Below are positions 45,373 through 54,510 of a stretch of DNA of 64,000 bases, one piece after another. The DNA comes from Sva-07 sp963828415. GTDB taxonomy: Bacteria > Actinomycetota > Acidimicrobiia > Acidimicrobiales > Ilumatobacteraceae. Where the stretch lies: assembly GCA_963828415.1 (NCBI GenBank), contig CAWHEI010000003.1, positions 434,001 through 498,000 of the forward strand, read 5' to 3'. The notes under the pieces were generated by a model. The model was not told the origin of the DNA. It worked only from the letters and a program-made list of their open reading frames with translations, and ran no database searches. Position 1 is the stretch's first letter, and the number at the start of each line of letters is the position of its first letter. A program made the position numbers and the translations under genes.

Positions 45373-46331
45373 GTCTGATCTCCAGTTCTCACGATGGGGA
45401 AGTTCGTCACCGACCACCAGGTGGCATCGGGCGCGAAGGGATTCGCCGGTCGGCCGGTCGCTCCCGACTCGACCCGATACACGATCCCAGCCTCGGGAGC
45501 GGCCCGGCGCTGTTCGTCGGTCCAGTGCTCGGTCGCCGTGGTGACGTACATCCGATCGAGATGCGGTCCGGCGAACGCACACGACGTCGTCTGCTCGGCG
45601 GGCAGGTCGATGACCTGTTCGAGATCGCCGTCGGGCGAATAACAGTCGACGCGTCCGGCGCCGTAGATGGCCGCCCAGAGGCGTCCGGCGCGGTCGATCG
45701 TGAGACCGTCGGGCACACCGTCCTCGGCATCGAACGTCACCAGGTCGCGACCACCCGAGATGGAGGCGGTTCGCGGATCGAAATCGAAGGCGATGATCAC
45801 GCCGGGCACGCTGTCGACGAGATACATCGTGGAACCGTCCGGGCTCCATCCGATGCCGTTGGGGATCGTCAGGCCGTCGAGGACGGTTCGCGTCGCACCG
45901 TTCACGTCGAGAAGATGCAGCGCACCACCCCCGACGCGATGGTCGTCGGCAAGTGAGCCCGCCCAGCAGCGTCCGGCGGCATCGCACACCGCATCGTTCA
46001 TCCACGCGTCCACGGGCGCGACGTCGACGAGCGAGCGAACGGTGCCGTCGCGATCGAGGAGCCGGAAGCCGCGGCCGGCAGCGAGCAACCAACCGTCGTG
46101 GCCATCGATCGGAGCGATCGCACCGACGGGCTCGCCGATCGCATACGAGCGCACCAAGTGGAGCGAGCCGTCGTCGCGAACTCCGTGGCGCCAGACGAGC
46201 CCGCGGGCGATGTCGACGTGGAGGAACTCCGAGTTGCGCGCATCCCAGCGCGGCCCCTCGCCGAGCGTCGTCTGTTCGGTGGTGCTCGCCACAGCGGCGG
46301 AGTGGCGGAGGCGTGACACGGCGACGGTCAC
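45369..46331 (-). CDS. SMP-30/gluconolactonase-family protein
   Basis: A 320-residue six-bladed beta-propeller. It has LGEGPRWDARNSEFLHVDIA (metal-binding Glu), MNDAVCDAAGRCWAGSLADD (Asn-Asp), TIPNGIGWSPDGSTMYLVDS (metal-binding Asn) and PDGLTIDRAGRLWAAIYGAG (metal-binding Asp). These enzymes open sugar lactones such as glucono-1,5-lactone with a divalent metal. Start GTG 46331 overlaps the stop of the glucose dehydrogenase remnant, and its stop overlaps the GH63-like start. The order fits glucoside to glucose to gluconolactone to gluconate. Confidence 0.88.
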
Positions 46332-46623
46332 TCCCCCGTGAAGTCGACGACGACCTTGATGTCGTCGCGACCGCGTCGAAGGGCGTCGGCGATCCGATCG
46401 GGCGGAACACGACGGGAGATCGAGCGCCCGAGCCACTCACGGTCGGCAGTGGCCAGCGTGGCTGCGGCCTTGTAGAGGTGGTGTCGGTTGGCGTTGACCG
46501 AGCCGACGATCACGTTGTTCTCGAGTACGAGTTCGGTGGCGATGTCGGCGGCGGGCAGATTGCCCGTGCGGCCTCCACTGCCCACGCCGGTGAGGCCGCT
46601 CCTCCGACAATGACGACTTTCAC
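46328..46623 (-). pseudogene. glucose dehydrogenase C-terminal remnant
   Basis: About 88 C-terminal residues of an MDR-family glucose dehydrogenase are readable: LTGVGSGGRTGNLPAADIAT, ELVLENNVIVGSVNANRHHL, then ADALRRGRDDIKVVVDFTGE. GSVNANR is the signature for NADP-binding GDH ends. The preceding in-frame sequence is not GDH-like. A short GTG-led stub (VKVVIVGGAA) sits in another frame at 46623. Roughly 250 residues, including the catalytic zinc site, are missing, so the enzyme is lost although the gene's stop still overlaps the lactonase start. Confidence 0.75.
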
Positions 46624-46804
46624 GGGGACGATTGTTCCACTGTCTTGGTCCAGAGACCCCGCAGCCGAAGATGAACTCTTGGTGTCGCCGACCTGCACCT
46701 CGCGTGGACGTGAACGCGTCGCACAAATGTGACCGTTCAGACGGGCCGAACGTGGTCGACACACGTTAGTTTCCGATGCGTTCGTTCGTCGAAAGGAACC
46801 GGTC

Positions 46805-47261
46805 GTGCCCAACTCCGAGGTCGTCGCTCAGGACGATCTACTCGCCCCGGTCGACGCGGTCGTCGTCGAGTTCGCCGATGGCGTCGTCACCGCCGATGGA
46901 TTCGATCGGCTGCTCGACCTCGTCGATCGCAACGTGATTCGGATCCTCGACGTCGAGTTCGTCTCGAAGGGCCCGGACGGCGCCCAGGTCGTCGCTGTCT
47001 CGGAACTCCCTGCACGCCCCGAACTCGATCTGAGTGCCTGGAACGGTTCGTCGTCGGGACTGCTCGATGCCGACGACATCGCACTGGTCGGCGACGAGAT
47101 CGCCGAGGGCAGCATCGCCGTCGTGGTGGTCTTCGAGAACGTCTGGGTGCTCGACCTCGTCGCCAACTGGCCGGGAGCCCGCGTGGTCCTCGACGGTGGC
47201 GTCGCGACCGACGACCTGCTCGAACGCACTCGACGCACTCGACGCAACGGAATTGGGCTGA
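46805..47261 (+). CDS. DUF6325-family protein, frameshift near the end
   Basis: An approximately 151-residue acidic protein of the DUF6325 type. Visible pattern: APVDAVVVEFADGVVTADGF, LLDLVDRNVIRILDVEFVSK, GLLDADDIALVGDEIAEGSI, AVVVVFENVWVLDLVANWPG. In the raw frame the end turns Arg-rich and runs into the next gene. One base removed near 47221 gives DDLL-x-ALDALDATELG and a stop at 47261, right before the GGAGG of the SHOCT gene. Members often sit beside SHOCT proteins; the function is unknown. Start GTG 46805, after GAAAGGAACCG. Confidence 0.75.
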
Positions 47262-47271
47262 GGAGGCCGCC

Positions 47272-47532
47272 ATGGGATTGTTGAGTACCGCCGCCAAGGC
47301 CGCCGTCGCCAGTTCGGTGCATGGCCGCGTGCAACGCCACCAACAGCAGAAGTGGGCGGCGCAGGACGCACATCACGTCCCGCGGACGACGTCGACTCCG
47401 GTCGGCGATCCTGGTGCGCTCGACATCGCACAGCAGCTCGCATTGATCGGCCAACTCAATGAACTGCGCCAGGCCGGCGCGCTCAGCGACGCCGAGTTCG
47501 AAGCCAAGAAAGCGAAGATCCTCGCTTCCTGA
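47272..47532 (+). CDS. SHOCT-domain protein
   Basis: An 86-residue protein. It begins MGLLSTAAKAAVASSVHGRV, a Gly/Ala-rich helix possibly membrane-associated, then a Gln/His-rich linker. It ends with the short C-terminal SHOCT helix pair IAQQLALIGQLNELRQAGAL, SDAEFEAKKAKILAS. GAGGAGG lies seven bases before ATG 47272. It is coupled to the DUF6325 gene and probably works with it, perhaps in oligomerisation. Confidence 0.85.
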   Translation: MGLLSTAAKAAVASSVHGRVQRHQQQKWAAQDAHHVPRTTSTPVGDPGALDIAQQLALIGQLNELRQAGALSDAEFEAKKAKILAS

Positions 47533-47533
47533 C

Positions 47534-47560
47534 GGCAACGTCGGCAACGTCGGCAACGTC
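47534..47560 (+). repeat. three tandem GGCAACGTC repeats
   Basis: GGCAACGTC is repeated exactly three times, followed by GGCAC, in the 33-bp gap between convergent genes. Confidence 0.9.
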
Positions 47561-47565
47561 GGCAC

Positions 47566-48867
47566 TCAGTCCGGTTGCCGGTGATTCGGCCTCTCGTGCA
47601 GGTCCTGTCGCCGTCGGCGGAGGAACGATCGCTCGGACTCGTTGGTGCTGCATTCGATCGCTCGCCCGAGCGAGACGTCTGCATCGCCCAGACGATCGAG
47701 CCGGGCGAGGACGTCGGCGCGGGCGGTGTGGAAGTACACGTAGTCGTCGACGTCGCCGGCGAGATCGTCCGCCACGGAGATCGCGTCGAGGGCGGCGAGC
47801 GCAGCAGCCGGGCCGTGGACACGGTCGACGGCGATGGCCCTGTTCAGCGCGACGAGCGCGCTCGGCTGGCGACGCAGCAGCACGTCGTACAGGCGCAAGA
47901 CGCCGGGCCAATCGGTTGCCTCGAAGGTGGGCGCTGTGGCGTGGAGGGCGGCGATTGCTGCCTGGAACTGGAAGGCCCCGCCTCGGTGGAACGAATGGGC
48001 TCTCGCCAGTTCGGCGAGGCCTCGGGCGATCATCGGTTGGTCCCACAGCGATCGGTCCTGGTCGACGAGCAGGATGGGTCGGCCGTGATCGTCGAGGCGG
48101 CTGGGCCGGCGCGCATCGGTGAGCAGGAGAAGCGAGTGGAGCCCTGCGACTTCTGGATCGTCCGGAACGAGTCGACTGAGCAGTTCCGCGAGCCAGATCG
48201 CCTCTTCGCACAGATCTCCACGAATGAGCGCTGTGTCGGTCGCGCTCGCATGCCCTTCGGTGAAGATCGACGAGATCACTTCGCAGACCGCACCGACGCG
48301 ATCAGCGAGCGCGCCCATGTCGGGCCGATCGAACGGGATGTTCGCAGCCCGGATCTTCGCCTTGGCGCGGGTGAGGCGGCGCGTCATCGTGTCCTCGGAC
48401 ACCAGGAAGGCACGGGCGATCTGTGGCGTCGAGAGCCCCGCGACGATCCGGAGGGTCAGTGCCACCTGAGCCTCCTGCGAGAGAGCGGGGTGACAGCAGC
48501 CGACCATCAGCGCGAGTTGGTCGTCGAGCACCTGGTCGCTGTCGAGGTCGATGCGAGACACCTGGGCGCCGTGGGCATCGGTCGTCGTGAGGTCGGCGGC
48601 CAGCGTCGGGAGCCGATCCTCGAACCGCTTCGTTCTGCGGATCTGGTCGATCGCCTTGCGTCGGCCGGTCGTGACCAACCAAGCGCCCGGTCGATCGGGC
48701 ATACCGTCGATGGGCCACCGCGTCGAGGCCTCGATGAACGCGTCCTGGGCCGCATCCTCGGCGATACCGAGGTCACCGACGTCTCGCACGAGCGTGGCCA
48801 CCAGCCGTGGCCACTCCGTGCGGAAGACGTCGGCGACACCCATTCGGCCGTCGACGGTCAGATCCAT
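47566..48867 (-). CDS. ECF42-type RNA polymerase sigma factor
   Basis: A 433-residue sigma factor with region 2 (VFRTEWPRLVATLVRDVGDL, AEDAAQDAFIEASTRWP) and region 4 (VALTLRIVAGLSTPQIARAF, LVSEDTMTRRLTRAKAKIRA). The ECF42-specific C-terminal TPR-like extension (DUF6596) follows, including DARRPSRLDDHGRPILLVDQ and ALNRAIAVDRVHGPAAALAA. ECF42 factors are regulated without an anti-sigma and act with an adjacent YCII/DGPF protein, present here at 48893-49246. ATG 48867 is used; ATG 48843 is possible. Confidence 0.92.
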   Translation of the reverse strand: MDLTVDGRMGVADVFRTEWPRLVATLVRDVGDLGIAEDAAQDAFIEASTRWPIDGMPDRPGAWLVTTGRRKAIDQIRRTKRFEDRLPTLAADLTTTDAHGAQVSRIDLDSDQVLDDQLALMVGCCHPALSQEAQVALTLRIVAGLSTPQIARAFLVSEDTMTRRLTRAKAKIRAANIPFDRPDMGALADRVGAVCEVISSIFTEGHASATDTALIRGDLCEEAIWLAELLSRLVPDDPEVAGLHSLLLLTDARRPSRLDDHGRPILLVDQDRSLWDQPMIARGLAELARAHSFHRGGAFQFQAAIAALHATAPTFEATDWPGVLRLYDVLLRRQPSALVALNRAIAVDRVHGPAAALAALDAISVADDLAGDVDDYVYFHTARADVLARLDRLGDADVSLGRAIECSTNESERSFLRRRRQDLHERPNHRQPD

Positions 48868-48892
48868 CCGGTGACGGTCGTGGTCGCCACGG

Positions 48893-49246
48893 TCAGCCGT
48901 CGAACTCCATGACGGGTCGGACCTCGACGGTACCGAAGTGCGAGTTCGGGATTCTGGCGGCCCAGTCGAGAGCCTCGTCGAGGTTCGCGACGTCGATCAC
49001 GTAGTAGCCACCGATCACCTCCTTCGATTCGATGAAGGGCCCATCGGTCACGATGCGCTTGCCGTCGCGGACCTGGACAGTGCTGGCGGTTTCGACGCCC
49101 TGGAGCGCTTCGCCGGCGACCATCGCGCCCGCCTCGGCGAGTGCCTGGCTGTACGCCGCCCACTCACCCATGTACGGCCCGAATGACTCGCTGTCGGGCG
49201 CTGGTTCGTCGGCGGGATCGCTGGCGAGGAGGAGCATGTACTTCAT
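48893..49246 (-). CDS. YCII/DGPF-domain partner of the ECF42 sigma factor
   Basis: A 117-residue YCII-related protein, MKYMLLLASDPADEPAPDSE, with the family's DGKRIVTDGPFIESKEVIGG (DGPF motif), YYVIDVANLDEALDWAARIP and EVRPVMEF. These small ferredoxin-fold proteins are the conserved neighbours and likely targets of ECF42 sigma factors. ATG 49246 follows AAGGACG. It lies upstream of and co-directional with the sigma gene, 25 bp apart. Confidence 0.92.
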   Translation of the reverse strand: MKYMLLLASDPADEPAPDSESFGPYMGEWAAYSQALAEAGAMVAGEALQGVETASTVQVRDGKRIVTDGPFIESKEVIGGYYVIDVANLDEALDWAARIPNSHFGTVEVRPVMEFDG

Positions 49247-49455
49247 GATGTGACGTCCTTTGCTTGCTGGTCGTTTCCGATTGTCACAGAGACGACGAAC
49301 GGCGATGAGCAAACCGGACACATCACCAGAAGTTGTGCGTCGACATCGGAGGCCGTCGCACCGGTCCGGAGATCGGCGCCCGGCACACGACGTGCGCGCA
49401 GCCCTGTCGATCTGGTGGGTGGGATGGGATACGTAGGCTGCGACTTGGTGATCAC

Positions 49456-51228
49456 ATGACGCTTCTCGACCAGATTGGGCTGGTTCCCCGACCGCGGCAC
49501 CTCACCGTTCGCGATGGCGTCGGCCCGGCGACGGACCCGGTCGTCGAGCATGATCCGACCCTCCCCGAGCAGGGCTACACCATCGACGTCGGACCCACCG
49601 AGACCCGCGTCCGCCACGCCGACGACGCCGGACTTCGGTATGCCCGCCACACGCTCGCCCAACTCGACGAGGTGGGTCGGCCGCGCGTGACGATCGAGGA
49701 CTGGCCGGACTTCGCCACCCGCGGGTTCATGCTCGACATCTCGCGGGATCGGGTGCCGACGCGCGAGACCCTCGAACGGCTCGTCGACCTCCTGGCCGAC
49801 TGCCGGTACAACCACCTCGAGCTCTACACCGAGCACACGTTCGAGCATCCCGGCCACGACGTCGTGTGGGAGTCGGCGTCGCCGATCACGGCCGACGACC
49901 TCCGATGGCTCGATGACCGTTGTCGCTCCGTAGGGATCGAGCTCGTCGCCAATCAGAACTGCTTCGGTCACATGGACCGCTGGCTGCAGCACGGGGCCTA
50001 CCGCGACCGGGCCGAGGCCCCCGACGGCTACGAACTCGTCCCGGGCGTGATCCGACCGCCCGGGGTGCTGGAACCGACCGAGGAGAACGCTGCGTTCGGC
50101 GTCGAACTCGTCCGGAACCAGACCGAGCACATCGCTTCTCGCACCGTGAACATCGGCTGCGACGAGACGTTCGAGCTCGGCAAGGGACGGAGTCGGGCCG
50201 CGGTCGAACAGCGTGGAAGGGAGGCGGTGTACGCCGAGCATCTCGCACGACTGGCCGGCCCGCTCCTCGCCGACGGTCATCGCGTCCTGTTCTGGGGCGA
50301 CATCCTCGAAGCCGATCCGTCGCTCGTGACGGACCTGCCCGACGGCGACCTGGTCCCAGTGCTGTGGACCTACGAGCGACCGCTCGGAGCCGGTGAGGCA
50401 CCGCGACTCCCCGAACGCGTCCAGGCGGTCATCGCCGGTCTGGGCATCGACCCCACAGCGATGAGCTCGGGCTTCGGTCCGAGGCTCGACTCGTTCGCAG
50501 GTCTGGGACGCGAGTTCTGGGTGGCGCCGGGGACGTCGAGTTGGAACTCGATCGTCGGCCGGATCGACAACGCGATGGCCAACCTGCTCGACGCTGCGGT
50601 GGCGGGACGCGACGCCGGTGCGACGGGCTACCTCAACACGGACTGGGGCGACAACGGCCATCTCCAGCCGCTGTCGGTGAGTTTCGGGCCGGCGATGTAC
50701 GGCGGCGCAGTCTCGTGGTGCGCCGACACCAACGCCGACCTCGATCTGGCAGCGGCCCTCGATGCCAGGGTCTTCGGCGACGAGGCCGGCGTGCTCGGCG
50801 GGGTGCTCGACACGCTCGGTCGGCAGTGGTCGCGGACGGGGCGGAGCGCACACAACGGGTCACCGCTCCAGGCGGCGTTGTGCGTCGCGCAGTTCCAGTT
50901 CGTGTTCGGCAGATCCGACCCCGACAGCGTCGCATCGATCGTCGAGACGATCGATCACGCGATCGCCGACCTCGGTCGCGCCGAGCCGTCGTGTATCGAC
51001 GGGGCGCTCGTCGTCCGCGAGGTGACGCTCGCTGCGCGGATGGCACGCCATGGGGCGTATCGACTCCTGGCGAGAGAGGGGGCGCCGGCGCCGTCCGACG
51101 ACGAGCTCCGCAGCGAGTTGGTGGAGCTCATCGACGAGTACCGGGAGGTGTGGCTCGCACGGAGCCGGCCTGGCGGCCTGGCGGATTCGGTCGCCCATCT
51201 CGATGCCACGCTGGCGACCTATCGGTGA
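49456..51228 (+). CDS. GH20-like beta-N-acetylhexosaminidase
   Basis: A 590-residue cytoplasmic glycosidase. A short GH20b-type alpha/beta domain (about 1-85) precedes a TIM barrel beginning DWPDFATRGFMLDISRDRVP and containing YNHLELYTEHTFEHPGH. The catalytic Asp-Glu pair is VNIGCDETFELGKGRSRAAV, and downstream are LWTYERPLG and APGTSSWNSIVGRIDNAMAN. It removes terminal hexosamines, with a probable substrate-assisted mechanism. No signal peptide is seen. A galactokinase-like remnant and a nucleotidyltransferase follow, fitting an amino-sugar/galactoside salvage cluster. Confidence 0.82.
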   Translation: MTLLDQIGLVPRPRHLTVRDGVGPATDPVVEHDPTLPEQGYTIDVGPTETRVRHADDAGLRYARHTLAQLDEVGRPRVTIEDWPDFATRGFMLDISRDRVPTRETLERLVDLLADCRYNHLELYTEHTFEHPGHDVVWESASPITADDLRWLDDRCRSVGIELVANQNCFGHMDRWLQHGAYRDRAEAPDGYELVPGVIRPPGVLEPTEENAAFGVELVRNQTEHIASRTVNIGCDETFELGKGRSRAAVEQRGREAVYAEHLARLAGPLLADGHRVLFWGDILEADPSLVTDLPDGDLVPVLWTYERPLGAGEAPRLPERVQAVIAGLGIDPTAMSSGFGPRLDSFAGLGREFWVAPGTSSWNSIVGRIDNAMANLLDAAVAGRDAGATGYLNTDWGDNGHLQPLSVSFGPAMYGGAVSWCADTNADLDLAAALDARVFGDEAGVLGGVLDTLGRQWSRTGRSAHNGSPLQAALCVAQFQFVFGRSDPDSVASIVETIDHAIADLGRAEPSCIDGALVVREVTLAARMARHGAYRLLAREGAPAPSDDELRSELVELIDEYREVWLARSRPGGLADSVAHLDATLATYR

Positions 51229-51281
51229 CGGGCGCGCCACCGGATCGAGCTACTGCTGGGACGACCTCCTAGCGTGTCGGC

Positions 51282-52112
51282 GTGACGCTTTCCCTCGTCG
51301 TGTTGGCCGCTGGACTCGGACGCCGGTTCGGCGGCACCAAGCAGCTCGAGGCGATCACCGACGACGGCGCGACGTTCCTCGACTTCGCAATCGAGGACGC
51401 GATCGCCGCAGGCGTCGAGAACGTCGTGCTCGTCGTGCGATCCGAGATCGATGCCGACGTGCGCGCCCATGTCGCTGCGCACCATCCGGGCCTCGATGCC
51501 ACGTTCGTCCGCCAGGACGAGTTCGGACCGGCGCGCCGCAAGCCATGGGGTACCGGGCATGCGGTGCTCGCTGCGGCGACCGCGGTCGACGGACCGTTCC
51601 TCGCCTGCAATGCCGACGACTACTACGGTGCGTCGACGTATCCGGCGCTCACCCGGGCGATGCGGGGCCTCCCATCGGGCCGTGCTCACATGGCGGGGTT
51701 CCCGCTCGGTCCCACGACCCCGGCGCAGGGTGCGGTGAGCCGCGCCGTGTGCACGATCGAGCGCGGGCAGCTCGTGTCGCTCGTTGAGACACACGGACTC
51801 GAATGGTCCGGTGACATCATCGTCTCGACCGATCCGCCCGGTGAACACTCCCCCGACACGCTGGTGTCGATGAACCTGTGGGGGTTCCATCGGTCGTTCA
51901 TGGACCGCTTGTCGGACTCGTTCGACGCGTTCCACCGCTCGCACCCGGACCCGGACGGCACCGACGAGCTCTACCTGCCCGGTGTGGTCGGCGAAGCGGT
52001 CGCAGCGGGAGCGCTCGCCGTGGGAGTCGTACCGACTGCGGAACCGTGGATCGGCATCACGAACCGGGGCGATCTCGAGGTAGCACGCGAACGCATCCGG
52101 GTGCTGCGCTGA
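51282..52112 (+). CDS. sugar-1-phosphate nucleotidyltransferase-like protein
   Basis: A 276-residue GT-A-fold nucleotidyltransferase. The N-terminal Gly-rich loop is LVVLAAGLGRRFGGTKQLEA, acidic DDGATFLDFAIEDAIAAGVE follows, the catalytic DDYYG (LACNADDYYGASTYPALTRA) lies near residue 113, and later come GLEWSGDIIVSTDPPGE and MNLWGFHRSFMDRL. This is like UTP-hexose uridylyltransferases, though lacking some of their length. It probably activates a sugar phosphate. GTG 51282. Its stop overlaps the ATG of the galK remnant. Confidence 0.8.
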   Translation: MTLSLVVLAAGLGRRFGGTKQLEAITDDGATFLDFAIEDAIAAGVENVVLVVRSEIDADVRAHVAAHHPGLDATFVRQDEFGPARRKPWGTGHAVLAAATAVDGPFLACNADDYYGASTYPALTRAMRGLPSGRAHMAGFPLGPTTPAQGAVSRAVCTIERGQLVSLVETHGLEWSGDIIVSTDPPGEHSPDTLVSMNLWGFHRSFMDRLSDSFDAFHRSHPDPDGTDELYLPGVVGEAVAAGALAVGVVPTAEPWIGITNRGDLEVARERIRVLR

Positions 52113-52178
52113 TGACCGTCCGAGCGTTCACCCCGGCGCGCGAACCTGATCGGCGATCACGTCGACTACGTCGGGGGA
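52112..52178 (+). pseudogene. galactokinase-family N-terminal remnant
   Basis: ATG 52112 overlaps the nucleotidyltransferase stop. It opens MTVRAFTPAR; after restoring two bases it reads VNLIGDHVDYVGG, the galactokinase (GHMP) N-terminal signature (GRVNLIGEHTDYNGG). The similarity then stops abruptly near 52178. Only the first 23 or so residues of a roughly 380-residue kinase survive. Confidence 0.7.
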
Positions 52179-52354
52179 ACTGCTGCTCGAAGAAGAATCG
52201 CACGTCGCTCCTCGTCATCAAGCCAAGCTGCGAGATCCGTCTCGACGATCCGTTGGAAGCGGTCGTCCAACAAGAGGCCGGCGCTCAACCCGTCGAGCGT
52301 CGAAGCGAATCGCGAGATCACCGCCGCCAGGATGACACCAGAAGATCGCGCCAC
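52166..52354 (-). pseudogene. helical C-terminal fragment, origin unknown
   Basis: The minus strand is codon-like for about 62 residues (SSGVILAAVISRFASTLDGL, SAGLLLDDRFQRIVETDLAA, WLDDEERRAILLRAAVPPT) before a stop at 52166. It looks like the C-terminal helices of a TetR-type regulator, but no HTH is present upstream. It overlaps the galactokinase remnant, so the deletion breakpoint is here. Confidence 0.3.
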
Positions 52355-52479
52355 TCTCGCTGCGCGTGCGCCCCCAGTTGCCCGCCTGGCGGCGACCGTG
52401 GGTTTCCAGGCCTGCTGGTAGTGGACGATCCGTTCGCAGTTGGTTGCTGAAGTGGGCGACACTGCCCGGGGGGTCGTGA

Positions 52480-53577
52480 TCAGCGCAGCGCTTCGTCGGG
52501 AATGGGTTGGTGGCGGTCTCGCCACGCAGTGATCACTACGACCACGACTGCCGATGGCACCAGAACGAACCAGACGATGGCGCCATACCAGCTTGGCGCG
52601 CCGCTGTCGCTCGAGTTCCATACGAGGTAGGTGACGTAGATCACGTATGCGACGATGAAGCCGAAACCTTCGTAGCGGTGCATGAGGTTGCGCCCGGAGA
52701 AGAAGACAGGCAGGCAGATCGCGGCGACCAGGATCATCACCGGGATGTCGACGTTCTGCACGAATGAGGAGGCCTGGAGTTCGTTCTTGCCGACGAGCCC
52801 CGACAGTCCGAGGACACCGAGGATGTTGAAGATGTTGCTGCCGACCACGTTGCCGACCGCGATGTCTCGTTCTCCCTTGATCGTCGCGAGCACCGATGTC
52901 GCCAATTCGGGCAGAGACGTTCCTGCAGCGACGATCGTCAGTCCGATCACCAGTTCGGAGAGCCCGAAGTTCTCGGCGATTTCGACGGCACTGTGGACCA
53001 TCCAGTTCGAGCCGACCACCAGGAGCACCAACCCGCCCAGGACATAGGCGATGTTGACGTACCAGGGCGACGCGGTCTCGGGTGGTTCGGCTCCCGGTGC
53101 CGACATCTCCTGCGCGGCAGCGCTCTCGTTTCGGCTCGCCCGGATGGCCCACCCCGTGTAGATCAACACGCCCGCGAACAGGATCGCGGCTTCCCAACGA
53201 GCGAGCTCACCGTCGCGGACGAACACCCACAGCAGCACCGAGATGCCCACCATGAGCGGCACCTCGAGACGCACCAGACGCCACGCGATCACCAGCGGAA
53301 CCACGAGGGCGCACACGCCGAGGATGAGCAAGATGTTGAAGATGTTGCTGCCGACGACATTGCCGATCGCGATGTCCGACGCCCCTCTACGGACTGCGGA
53401 CACGCTGACCGCCATCTCCGGCGAACTGGTGCCGAACGCCACCACGGTGAGGCCCACGACGAGCGGAGAGATGCCAGCCGACAGCGCGATCCGAGAGGCA
53501 CCTCGAACGAGCCCTTCGGCGCCGGCCACCAGCAGGATCAGACCCGCAACCAGCATCAAGATCGTCATCGCGTCCAT
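52480..53577 (-). CDS. CaCA-family Ca2+/Na+ (H+) antiporter
   Basis: A 365-residue, ten- to eleven-helix antiporter of the YrbG type. The two inverted alpha repeats are clear: VVAFGTSSPEMAVSVSAV with GNVVGSNIFNILLILG near the N-terminus, and IVAAGTSLPELATSVLAT with GNVVGSNIFNILGVLG in the second half. Both carry the ion-binding Glu. It exports Ca2+ in exchange for Na+ or protons. Start ATG 53577; ATG at codon 4 is equally possible. Confidence 0.92.
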   Translation of the reverse strand: MDAMTILMLVAGLILLVAGAEGLVRGASRIALSAGISPLVVGLTVVAFGTSSPEMAVSVSAVRRGASDIAIGNVVGSNIFNILLILGVCALVVPLVIAWRLVRLEVPLMVGISVLLWVFVRDGELARWEAAILFAGVLIYTGWAIRASRNESAAAQEMSAPGAEPPETASPWYVNIAYVLGGLVLLVVGSNWMVHSAVEIAENFGLSELVIGLTIVAAGTSLPELATSVLATIKGERDIAVGNVVGSNIFNILGVLGLSGLVGKNELQASSFVQNVDIPVMILVAAICLPVFFSGRNLMHRYEGFGFIVAYVIYVTYLVWNSSDSGAPSWYGAIVWFVLVPSAVVVVVITAWRDRHQPIPDEALR

Positions 53578-53769
53578 CGAAAGGCAACATAGGCGCCACT
53601 CGGTGCGCGGCCGGCTATCGGCGGCCGTGACACAGGCCTAGGCTGACGGCCCGCGGGCGGAGTCGAGTACCTGCGGACGCACAACGCACGCCGACCACGA
53701 CAGTCAGGACACCGACCGACCCAACGTGACCCAGCGGTCACCGGTAACAACGAGGACGACGAAACGACG

Positions 53770-54510
53770 ATGCTGGAGAACCTGACCGACTGGGCGGCCG
53801 GCATCGTCGAACAACTCGGCTACCTCGGTGTCGCCGTGCTCGTCGCGATCGAGAATCTGTTCCCCCCGATCCCGTCCGAGGTCGTGCTGGGGCTCGCCGG
53901 ATACACGGCGTCGAAAGGTGATGCGTGGGTCGTCGGCATGATCATCGCCGCCACGATCGGATCGGTGGTCGGCGCATGTGTCCTGTACGGGCTCTCAGCA
54001 GCGATCGGTCCCGTCCGCGTTCGAGCGATCACGATCCGGTACGGCACCTGGATCGGTTTCGGCGAGACCGATCTCGACCGGGCCGAGGAGTGGTTCGACC
54101 GCCGATCCCGCTCAGCGGTGTTGTTGTGCCGCTGCATCCCGCTGATCCGGTCGCTGATCTCGATTCCGGCCGGGTTCCGCCGCATGCCGCTCGTCACGTT
54201 CACCATCTTCACGCTCATCGGCAGCCTCGTCTGGAACACGATCCTGATCACAGCCGGCTATGTCCTCGCAGACCAGTGGGAGCGGATCCTCGACTACACC
54301 GAGCCGTTCCAGACGCTCGTCGTCGCGGTCGTCATCGTGCTCGTCGTGGCCCTCGTCGTCCGCAAGATCGTGCACGCGAGACACACACGCATCTCGGACG
54401 GGCGTCCTCACGCCGGGCTCGCCCACGAGACGCTCGAGGAGATCGTCGACGAGCTCGAAGCGCAAGCCCAAGTAGATCCCGTGTTCAGATCAAGGCTCCA
54501 CGAGGACTGA
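53770..54510 (+). CDS. DedA-family membrane protein
   Basis: A 246-residue protein with the DedA hallmarks: YLGVAVLVAIENLFPPIPSE (family Glu and PPIPSE), VLGLAGYTASKG, the F-G helix FGETDLDRAEEWFDRRSRSA, VLLCRCIPLIRSLISIPAGF and RMPLVTFTIFTLIGSLVWNT. DedA/VTT proteins are thought to move or flip phospholipids (undecaprenyl phosphate or PE), using protons. A cytoplasmic C-terminal tail of about 50 residues is present. AACGACG lies before ATG 53770. Confidence 0.9.
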   Translation: MLENLTDWAAGIVEQLGYLGVAVLVAIENLFPPIPSEVVLGLAGYTASKGDAWVVGMIIAATIGSVVGACVLYGLSAAIGPVRVRAITIRYGTWIGFGETDLDRAEEWFDRRSRSAVLLCRCIPLIRSLISIPAGFRRMPLVTFTIFTLIGSLVWNTILITAGYVLADQWERILDYTEPFQTLVVAVVIVLVVALVVRKIVHARHTRISDGRPHAGLAHETLEEIVDELEAQAQVDPVFRSRLHED

